Shown piece by piece: positions 9,568-16,795 of a stretch of 53,080 nucleotides of DNA. The notes under the pieces were generated by a model that saw only the letters and a list, made by a program, of their open reading frames with translations, was not told where the DNA came from and did not search any database. The first letter of the stretch is position 1. Every line of letters starts with the position of its first letter. Source of the DNA: Verrucomicrobiales bacterium (GTDB lineage: Bacteria; Verrucomicrobiota; Verrucomicrobiia; Verrucomicrobiales; DEV007); contig JAEUHH010000111.1 in assembly GCA_016795505.1 (NCBI GenBank), forward strand, positions 1 to 53,080, given 5' to 3'. A program made the position numbers and the translations under genes.

Positions 9568-9659
9568 GGGGCATCAAAAATCGCGGAAACTGATTTCCCG
9601 CACTCAAAAGGAAATGTCGTGCGTGCGGAATCGATTACTGAGATTTCATGGCGCAAAGA

Positions 9660-9688
9660 AGGGCGGGTCCGTGAACCGGAGCCGCCCT
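9660..9688 (-). terminator. Hairpin downstream of the PSCyt1/Big2 gene
   Basis: AGGGCGG (9660-9666) pairs with CCGCCCT (9682-9688). A G.G mismatch and a second four-base stem (TCCG/CGGA) lie inside around a small loop. It sits 60 bases past the stop of the 9748-12570 gene, in the 180-base gap before the next module. On the minus strand it is followed only by a weak T-rich tail (TTCTTTG), so it is a possible rather than certain intrinsic terminator. If real, it separates the two large modules into different transcripts. Confidence 0.45.
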
Positions 9689-9747
9689 CTTCGAAAAACT
9701 TCCCCTTCGCCCGAAACCGAACCGTTCCGGTCGAAGCAATCGGGAAA

Positions 9748-12570
9748 TCAGTGGTTGAACATGTATTCCTTGGAGTTCAACACCGCCCAGAAGATGTCAT
9801 TGAGGACGAGCTGCTTCTGGTTGGCATCATCACCCACGGCAGCGACCTGCGCCATCAGTTGCTTCATTTCCTCTGGAGTGGGCTTGCGGGAGAAGGAACG
9901 GACGTAAATCTCTTCGACGATCTCCTCCGGCTTTTTGCCTTCACCCAGACGGGTTTTGACCAAGCCGCCTTGTTCGATCTTGGTGCTGACCGTTTCACCG
10001 TTGATGAGGTGGAGCGCCTGCGAGAGGCTCGGATCCATCCGCACTTCACACGAGCACACCGTCTCCCGCGTGGCGCGGCCGAAGGTGGTGAGGAAGTAAG
10101 TCGAGGTGGCTCCGTTGGCGATCTGCACCGCACGGGCTCCCAAAGGCAGGCCTTGGAACTTGTTCTTGGTCTCCGTGACCTGGGTGATGGTATCGAGCAT
10201 CACTTCGGCACGCTGACGGCGAACGCGGGCCTTGGCGAAGTTCCGCAGGTCGTCCTTGTTGGAGGGATTGGCCTTGGTGCTCCGCTGATAGGCGCGGGAG
10301 TTGCAGATGTCGCGGACGAGTTGCTTGAAGTCGTATTTGTATTCGCCTTCGAACTTCTTGGCCATCGTGTCGAGCAGTTCCGGGTTGGAGGCCGGATTGC
10401 TGACCCGCACATCGTCGACGGGATCGATGATACCGATGCCGAAGAAGTGGGACCACACCATGTTCACGATGTTCTGGGAGAAGTAGTGATTGTTCGGCGA
10501 AGCCAGCCACTCGGCGAGCACCTGGCGGCGATCCTTGCCCGCCACATCCGGCTTCTCTCCACCCAGGAACTTGGGCGGCATGGCGCGGCCACCGACGATG
10601 TGGTTGGTCTCACCGCTGCCGCGGTTGTAGATCACCTGCTCGCGAGGATCGTCGGCATTCTTGCGTCCGATCTGCGAGAAGAAGGCTGCCCAGCTGTAGT
10701 AGTCATCCATCGTCCAGCGGTCGAAAGGATGGTTGTGGCATTGGGCGCACTGGAGACGGAAGCCCATGAACACCTGTGCGGCATTCTCCGCCAGCTTCAG
10801 ATTGTCCCGCTCCACCTGGTAGTAATTCGTGGCCGGATTGTCGAACGTGCCGCCAGTGGAGCCGATCAGATCGATCACGATCTCGTTCAGCGGGACATTG
10901 TTGGAGATGCGATCCTTGAGCCAGTTGTGGTAGAGGAGGGTTGCCTTGTAGCTCAGCACGTTGTTGTTGGTGCGGATCTGAAGCAACTCGGCCCATTTCA
11001 TCACCCACATCTCGCTGAAGTCCTTTCGCTCAAGCAGGGAATCGATGACCTTGGAGCGCTTCGAGGGGTCCTTGTCGGCCATGAAGGCATTGAACTCATC
11101 GACAGTGGGCAGGAGACCCACGATGTCGAGATAGACCCGGCGAATGAACTCCTCATCCGAGCACGTATCCGACGGGATGATGCGGAGCTTGTGCAGCTTT
11201 TCGTGGACCAGCTTGTCGACGTAGTTGTTCTCTGGCGGCGTGGGCTTGGTGTATTCGAGATTCTCGGGAATCACGATGCACTGAATGCCGACCGTCTTGG
11301 TTTCGAACCGGGCCATCAGGAAGGACTCGCCCCGCTTGCCGGCGGTCACCAGACCCTGCTTGGTCACGGCGGCGGTCGGCTCGTTGCTGGTCATGAAAAC
11401 CGCCAGATCGGTCACATCGCGATCCGTGCCGTCGGTGTATTTGGCCCGCACGGTGAGCTGCTGCTTGGCACCGGCCCCCTCGAGCACCAGCTTGGGGGGA
11501 TAGAGGGTCAGTTCCGCCACAGTGGCGACATCGGCTGGATCATTCGGGGAGCCATTGGCCACCCACTCGACCATCGTCTTCCACGACTGGCTGCCTTTTT
11601 CGAACAGCTTGCCCCCGGTGTGGGGAACGGCCTCGATCGACTTCGTGATCAGGAGGCTTTCCTCCGGAAGCGCCAGATTGATGCGGCGGCCGGCCATCTC
11701 ACGGGTGATCCGGAAGTGGTCTCCATTCGGGTCATAGCCGAAAAGAGACAGCATGAACCCATCCTGACCGCGGGCAGAGCCGTGGCACGAGCCCGTGTTG
11801 CAGTTTTCCCGCATGAAGACGGGCATCACGTCGAGGTGAAAGCTGACCGGACGATCCTTGGCGGCGTCCTTCACGGTCACCGGCACTTTCACCACCTTGT
11901 CGGCCACTTTGACAGTCATTTCGGTCTGGCCATCTTTCTTCGGGGTGAAAATGTTGCGCGCCTTGAAGTCAACCAGTGACGGGTCGGCAAACTCGAACGT
12001 CGCATTCGGTGTCACATCGAGCGTGGTGTCGTCGGCGTAGGTCGCCATCACCACCACGGACTGTTTGTCGCGCATGGTTTCAAGCACGACATCCTGGGGG
12101 AACACCTCCACCTTCACCATGGCTTTGCCCTTGTCAGCGAGAGGCTCGGCACCTTTGAAGTCCTCCTCTTTCTTCGCCACCAGAGCGAGATTATCCGGCC
12201 ACGGGGCGCCGGCAGCGACCCACTGGCGCAGCTTTTCGATCTCGTGCTTGTGAAGCAGCCGGCCCTTCGGCGGCATCACGTCGGAGTCGTCCTGGGGAAG
12301 GCTGACCAGCTCAATGAGCAAAGACTCGTCCGGCTTGCCCGAGACAAACGTCGGACCGCCATCGCCCCCCTTGAGGAAGAGATCACGTTGATCGAAGCGA
12401 AGACCCGCCTTTGCCTCATCGGCATTGTGGCAGCTCACGCAGTTGAACTCCAGAATGGGCTGGATGTCCTTGACGAAATCCACGGCGGGCTTGTCCTGTG
12501 CGGACAGACCGCCGACGGTCGCCAACAGGACCGTCAAGACGGAGGTGGTTCGGAATGGCAATCGTTTCAT
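9748..12570 (-). CDS. Exported PSCyt1-Big2-DUF1549-DUF1553 multidomain cytochrome
   Basis: The 940-residue protein starts at the ATG at 12570, where a signal peptide (1-24, ending LSA) is encoded. PSCyt1 carries heme motif CVSCH (44-48). Two Ig-like stretches (about 150-235 and 352-435, the second Big2-like) flank a cytochrome-like block with an unusual CX4CH site, CNTGSCH, at 257-263. DUF1549 (about 450-635) carries CAQCH at 608-612. DUF1553 fills about 680-940 and ends in NSKEYMFNH. A longer open frame extends upstream to 12906 but overlaps the PPC gene and has low-complexity, non-protein-like composition. It lies 64 bases after the PPC-repeat gene and is probably in its operon. Function is unknown; export and heme binding are inferred. 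Confidence 0.93.
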   Translation of the reverse strand: MKRLPFRTTSVLTVLLATVGGLSAQDKPAVDFVKDIQPILEFNCVSCHNADEAKAGLRFDQRDLFLKGGDGGPTFVSGKPDESLLIELVSLPQDDSDVMPPKGRLLHKHEIEKLRQWVAAGAPWPDNLALVAKKEEDFKGAEPLADKGKAMVKVEVFPQDVVLETMRDKQSVVVMATYADDTTLDVTPNATFEFADPSLVDFKARNIFTPKKDGQTEMTVKVADKVVKVPVTVKDAAKDRPVSFHLDVMPVFMRENCNTGSCHGSARGQDGFMLSLFGYDPNGDHFRITREMAGRRINLALPEESLLITKSIEAVPHTGGKLFEKGSQSWKTMVEWVANGSPNDPADVATVAELTLYPPKLVLEGAGAKQQLTVRAKYTDGTDRDVTDLAVFMTSNEPTAAVTKQGLVTAGKRGESFLMARFETKTVGIQCIVIPENLEYTKPTPPENNYVDKLVHEKLHKLRIIPSDTCSDEEFIRRVYLDIVGLLPTVDEFNAFMADKDPSKRSKVIDSLLERKDFSEMWVMKWAELLQIRTNNNVLSYKATLLYHNWLKDRISNNVPLNEIVIDLIGSTGGTFDNPATNYYQVERDNLKLAENAAQVFMGFRLQCAQCHNHPFDRWTMDDYYSWAAFFSQIGRKNADDPREQVIYNRGSGETNHIVGGRAMPPKFLGGEKPDVAGKDRRQVLAEWLASPNNHYFSQNIVNMVWSHFFGIGIIDPVDDVRVSNPASNPELLDTMAKKFEGEYKYDFKQLVRDICNSRAYQRSTKANPSNKDDLRNFAKARVRRQRAEVMLDTITQVTETKNKFQGLPLGARAVQIANGATSTYFLTTFGRATRETVCSCEVRMDPSLSQALHLINGETVSTKIEQGGLVKTRLGEGKKPEEIVEEIYVRSFSRKPTPEEMKQLMAQVAAVGDDANQKQLVLNDIFWAVLNSKEYMFNH

Positions 12571-12634
12571 GGTTGTGCGTGTCGTTTCGACAGGGGTTAC
12601 GTCGGCAAACGAGAGGAAAGCGTTCAAAGTTGGT

Positions 12635-15142
12635 TCACTTTTTCTCACCCGCCTGCTTCTGCGCTTCCTGACGCAGTTGCTCCAGACGAGAAAGGGGTTT
12701 GGCCGGAGCCGGCGTGGCAGCGACAGCGGCCTTTTTGGGGTCCGCCGCCGGGGCGGGAGCTGGCGTGGCCGGAGCCTTCGGCTTGGGATCGACGCGGAGG
12801 ATGCCCCCCATGCCAACCCGGTGGGTGATTGGCTCGCCATTCTGCATGATGACGAGGGTGCAGAAGAGATTCTTGTGCTGACCCACCGGAGTATCGTCAG
12901 CGGCAACCACGGGAATGTGCAGTTCCGCCTGATCCTTGGTGACCTTCAGCACTTGGGACTCCGACTTCGCCGGAAGACCGAAGATCTGGACATCAGCTTG
13001 ACCGTCAAAGGGCCGGATCTGCTCGAGAGCGGCGACGATTTCACCCTTGTTGCCTTGGGAGACATTGCCCATCGACATCTTCATCGAGACAAACGGTTCT
13101 TCGACCGAGATTTCGGTAAAGGGCGTGGCGGTGACCACCTTGCCCTTGTCCGTCTCCGACTCGGCCATCATGGTGATCTTCCACTTGCCCAACTCGGCGT
13201 TCGCGTTGGCGTTCAGCTCGTAAAGCACCTCCGTGTCCTTCTCGTTGAAGGTCATGGTAGCCGGGTTGCTGATGCCGGGCGGGCTCCAGATCAGGCGGAC
13301 GGTGATCTTTTTCTCAAAGCCCGGCTGCCTCTGAGCCCGGACCTTCAACTGCATGGTTCCATCCCGGACAATCGGAACTTTGGGCGTGTCGATGGTGACC
13401 GTGAATGGCGCCGCTTCCACCACCGAAACCGGCAGGGCATTCACCGAGGTGGAGTAGTAGAGCGTGCCATTCGGCTCGCCGCGGACAAAGTCCAACTGCT
13501 GCTGGAAGCTGCCCGTAACGGCCGGACCGGCCGGATCGATATTCTTGGCATTCAGAGCAAACATCCCCCCGGCAATCGGAGCCGTCGGCGCCGCCTTCAG
13601 AAGAATCGGGAAGGTGCTGAGGTTCTTCGGAATCGGACCACCATTGACCAATTCCACCCCGGCGGGCAGCTTCGGCATTTCGAAGGCCAGATCGCCCCCG
13701 AAGTTCTGCCGGCTCAGGTTCACGCTCATCGCGTAGTAGCCACCTTGGGGAATATCGAACTGCTTCAGGAACTGGGTGTCATTCCGGACCATGTCCGGCA
13801 TCGTCACCAGAATGCCCGGAGTGTAGGCTTCGGTTTCAATGCGATAGGCATACTCCGGACCCCCGCGGTCGAGCATGTCCTTCACCCGCACGGAAAACTC
13901 ACCGTCAGCCGGAGCAGTAAAGTCGAACCGGCTGTCACTGGAGCCGTCCGCATCATCGCTGTTGCCGATAGCACGGCCGGTCGCGTCGTAAACGAACAAC
14001 ACCGTATCGACGGGAGTTCCAATCTTGTTGGCGAGAGCCCGGATGCGGAAACGCTCGCCTTTCTTGGCGGTGAATTTGAAATAATCCGTATCGCCAGCCT
14101 CCGAAAGGACGCCATTGAAAGCCTGGGGCAGCGCGCCACCGACCGTCGCTTCCTGGGGGGTGTTGTTGGGCTCTTTCTCCAACACGTTGTCATACGTCAC
14201 CACCCGGATTTTGTTTCCGGAAGCCGCCAGCAAATTGCCCTGCTGACCGAACACTTCGAAGGACTCCGTCGGCTCCGCCGGGAGTTTCACCTTCTGCTTG
14301 AACTCACCCTTGGGATCTCCCAGGAGCGTGAATTCCACTTCGGAGCCAGCCTTGCCGCCGGCCGGGAAGATACCCGCCGGACGGGGCTGATTCCCCACAT
14401 GCACGCGATAGCGACCATTGCCTTGGAAGGCGGCGTCGCGGACTTCGATGATGTATTCACCGTCCTCGGGTACCAGAATGGAGGCGACCGGATCCTGGCG
14501 CAGCAGGGCTGAATCGTCCGAAACGGCCAGTTCGAAGCGCTTGCTGTCGAAAATCGCAATGGCCGGATCAATGGCCATGGCCTGGCCCCGGCTGTTGATA
14601 CGCAAGCCCTCGACTTCGACCGTGAGGCGGTCACCTTTCTTGGCGGCCACCTTGTAGTAGTCCGTTTCCTCGGGTTTTGCCTCACCTTCGATGGTGACAT
14701 TCATCGGCACCAGTTGCGGGGCCGCGAAATCGTCGTTGGGCTCGACTTCCGCCACGTTCGGGAACTGGGAAACCCAGAAATTGCGGGCGTAGGTCATTCC
14801 GCCCGCACAACGCAGACGCAGATGGTGCTCACCCAGGCGGGCATCAGGAGCGATGACCAGTGTCACCTCCACCTTTTTGGGATCGACCACCTTCAGATCC
14901 TTTGCCGTGATGCCGGGATAGTGAAAAACCACCTCCTGGGCATCGGCGATACGATCTCCGATCAGTTCGACTTTGACCTCGGTACCACGTTGCCCACCTC
15001 GGGGCAGCGTGTTGGTCAACTGGGGATTCGCGGCGCGAAGCAGATCTCCCGATACGAAGAATGCTGCCAGCGCCAACGCTGCCAGCATTCCACGACGGTT
15101 GAACTCCGCGACCGCATTCCGGGAATTCAGAATGCAGCGCAT
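12635..15142 (-). CDS. Exported protein with PPC (bacterial pre-peptidase C-terminal) repeats
   Basis: The 835-residue protein has a signal peptide (about 15-38, hydrophobic MLAALALAAFFVSG) and an Ig/IPT-like N-terminal region (LPRGGQRGTEVKVELIG). Two PPC domains are recognisable, each opening with an acidic EPN motif: about 150-270 (EVEPNDD, then TDYYKVAAKKGDRL) and about 330-445 (KEPNNTPQEA, then TDYFKFTAKKGERF). The C-terminus is an Ala/Pro-rich linker with a charged Lys/Glu/Gln tail. It lies 25 bases after the DUF1501 gene and before the PSCyt1/Big2 gene, so the three probably form one transcript. PPC domains are beta-sandwiches that assist secretion or binding; the actual ligand is unknown. 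Confidence 0.9.
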   Translation of the reverse strand: MRCILNSRNAVAEFNRRGMLAALALAAFFVSGDLLRAANPQLTNTLPRGGQRGTEVKVELIGDRIADAQEVVFHYPGITAKDLKVVDPKKVEVTLVIAPDARLGEHHLRLRCAGGMTYARNFWVSQFPNVAEVEPNDDFAAPQLVPMNVTIEGEAKPEETDYYKVAAKKGDRLTVEVEGLRINSRGQAMAIDPAIAIFDSKRFELAVSDDSALLRQDPVASILVPEDGEYIIEVRDAAFQGNGRYRVHVGNQPRPAGIFPAGGKAGSEVEFTLLGDPKGEFKQKVKLPAEPTESFEVFGQQGNLLAASGNKIRVVTYDNVLEKEPNNTPQEATVGGALPQAFNGVLSEAGDTDYFKFTAKKGERFRIRALANKIGTPVDTVLFVYDATGRAIGNSDDADGSSDSRFDFTAPADGEFSVRVKDMLDRGGPEYAYRIETEAYTPGILVTMPDMVRNDTQFLKQFDIPQGGYYAMSVNLSRQNFGGDLAFEMPKLPAGVELVNGGPIPKNLSTFPILLKAAPTAPIAGGMFALNAKNIDPAGPAVTGSFQQQLDFVRGEPNGTLYYSTSVNALPVSVVEAAPFTVTIDTPKVPIVRDGTMQLKVRAQRQPGFEKKITVRLIWSPPGISNPATMTFNEKDTEVLYELNANANAELGKWKITMMAESETDKGKVVTATPFTEISVEEPFVSMKMSMGNVSQGNKGEIVAALEQIRPFDGQADVQIFGLPAKSESQVLKVTKDQAELHIPVVAADDTPVGQHKNLFCTLVIMQNGEPITHRVGMGGILRVDPKPKAPATPAPAPAADPKKAAVAATPAPAKPLSRLEQLRQEAQKQAGEKK

Positions 15143-15167
15143 GTTTTTGGAGTGTTAGAGAGGTAAA

Positions 15168-16496
15168 TCAGGCGGACTTGGCAATGATGTCAGTGATGAC
15201 GTTGCCGCCGTCCACGATCTCGATCGGGCGCGGACCGGGAGCAACCAACTCCTTGTCGGCATTGATGCCCATCTGGTGATAAACCGTGGTCGCGAAATCT
15301 TCGACACCAACCGGGTTTTCGTCGGGCTCGGCTCCGAGAGAATCCGAAGTGCCGTAGGTGATACCACCCTTGATGCCGCCGCCGGCGAGCATCGTCGAGA
15401 AAACACGAGGCCAGTGGTCACGACCATCGGTCTTGTTGATCTTCGGCGTGCGGCCGAACTCGGAAGAGACCATCACCATGGTGCTCTCGAGCAAGCCACG
15501 CTCATCAAGATCACGAAGGAGACGAGCCAGCGCACGGTCAAAGTCCGGCACCTGGCGAACGATACCGTCCTTGATGCGGTCGTGCATATCCCAACCACCG
15601 TAGGTCAGAGTCACGAGGCGCACCCCGCTCTCAACCAGACGGCGAGCGAGCAGCATCCGCATACCAGCCTGATTGCGGCCGTATTCATCCTTCAGCTTGT
15701 CAGCCTCCTTATTCAGATCGAAGGCATCACGAGCCTCCTGCGAGCTGATCAGGCCGTAGGCACGATTATAGAAGGTGTCCATCGCGTCGATTTCATCCGC
15801 CTTTTCCATGTTGCGGAAATGGCTGTCGACCGCTTCCAGCAGCGTGCGGCGACGATCGAAACGGGAATTGTCAACGCCATTCGGCAGCGTCAGGTCCTGC
15901 ACCCGGTAGCCACCAGCCGCCGGATCGGAACCAATGCCAAACGGACCATACATCGAGCTCAGGTAGCCCGTGCCGGCGAATTCGTTCGGCTGCGACGGCA
16001 CACAGACGTAGGGCGGCAGATTCTTCCGGGGACCGAACTCATGGGAGATCACGGCTCCGATACTCGGATACTTGAGCGCGGGGCTCGGACGGTAACCGGT
16101 GAACATGTTGTGAGTGCCACGCTCGTGGGCGGCCTCACCGTGGTTCATGGAGCGAATCACGCACATTTTGTCCGCGACCTTGGCAAGCTCCTTCATGTTC
16201 TCGCTGAACTCGATGCCGGGAACGTTCGTCTTGATCGTGCCGAAGGGGCCACGGTACTCAGACGGCGCGAAGGGCTTCGGATCCCACGTTTCCTGATGAG
16301 CGGAACCACCCGGCAGGTAGATGTGGATCAGGGACTTGGCGACCCCTTCCTTGGATTCGTAAAACTTGGTATCGGCCCGCGCTTCGACCTTGAGCAATTC
16401 CGGCAGGGACAGACCCAAACCGGCCGCGAAGCCGACTTGCATGAACTCACGCCGGTTGGCGTGACCCGAATTGAAGAAACCTTTGCAGCCTTTCAT
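15168..16496 (-). CDS. DUF1501 family exported protein
   Basis: The 442-residue protein has a twin-arginine-like signal (ANRREFMQVGFAAGLGLSL, about 13-32). It shows family landmarks IHIYLPGGSAHQETWDPKP, then SMNHGEAAHERGTHNMFTGY, VRLVTLTYGGWDMHD and VMVSSEFGRTPKINKTDGRDHW. The DH dyad and GRT motif are the most conserved family positions. It is the first gene of the run DUF1501 - PPC - PSCyt1/Big2. Its ATG at 16496 has a C/A-rich leader (CACCTCATCCACC) with no Shine-Dalgarno motif. The substrate is unknown. Confidence 0.94.
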   Translation of the reverse strand: MKGCKGFFNSGHANRREFMQVGFAAGLGLSLPELLKVEARADTKFYESKEGVAKSLIHIYLPGGSAHQETWDPKPFAPSEYRGPFGTIKTNVPGIEFSENMKELAKVADKMCVIRSMNHGEAAHERGTHNMFTGYRPSPALKYPSIGAVISHEFGPRKNLPPYVCVPSQPNEFAGTGYLSSMYGPFGIGSDPAAGGYRVQDLTLPNGVDNSRFDRRRTLLEAVDSHFRNMEKADEIDAMDTFYNRAYGLISSQEARDAFDLNKEADKLKDEYGRNQAGMRMLLARRLVESGVRLVTLTYGGWDMHDRIKDGIVRQVPDFDRALARLLRDLDERGLLESTMVMVSSEFGRTPKINKTDGRDHWPRVFSTMLAGGGIKGGITYGTSDSLGAEPDENPVGVEDFATTVYHQMGINADKELVAPGPRPIEIVDGGNVITDIIAKSA

Positions 16497-16795
16497 GGTG
16501 GATGAGGTGTGTTTGTGGTTGGTGACGTTGACGAAACTTCAAGTGCGCAGGCCGATTCTCAAGGCACGCGTACGCGTAGAAGGGTGTGGTGAATACTCGC
16601 GCCCCCACACCCTGCTCGGGAAAATCTCGCACACCGGCGGCCCGTCAACAACGATTTTTTCCCATTCACCCTTTCGGGAGAGGTGCCGAGATCAGCCGAC
16701 CTGCCCCTCAGAATCAAGCGGCAGCGAACCCCATCCGCGTTTCCAAAAGGGGTTGCCTGGAAGGCGGCGTTTCGTTTCAATGAAGCCACCAAACC
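16497..16795. other. Divergent intergenic region upstream of the DUF1501 operon and PQQ dehydrogenase
   Basis: This 299-base gap separates two divergent genes and must hold both promoters. It contains two clear dyads (16566-16577 and 16581-16613, listed separately). It also holds a weaker AACCCC/GGGGTT hairpin near 16735-16765. No convincing -35/-10 pair was found. Open frames crossing it show no recognisable protein. Confidence 0.6.
16566..16613. promoter_or_regulatory. Two adjacent dyads, possible operator
   Basis: ACGCGTACGCGT at 16566-16577 is a perfect 12-base palindrome. Just beside it AGGGTGTGG (16581-16589) and CCACACCCT (16605-16613) form a perfect 9-base inverted repeat with 15 bases between. 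They lie 70-117 bases upstream of the DUF1501 start at 16496. A regulator-binding role is inferred from position and symmetry only. Confidence 0.4.

Noticed and set aside
9433-11979. 848-codon plus-strand open frame
   Set aside because: It is antisense to two recognised cytochrome genes and lacks any domain; codon shadowing explains it.
12571-12906. Upstream extension of the PSCyt1-Big2 gene
   Set aside because: It overlaps the PPC gene, is low-complexity Arg/Pro/Ser, and the signal peptide starts at 12570.
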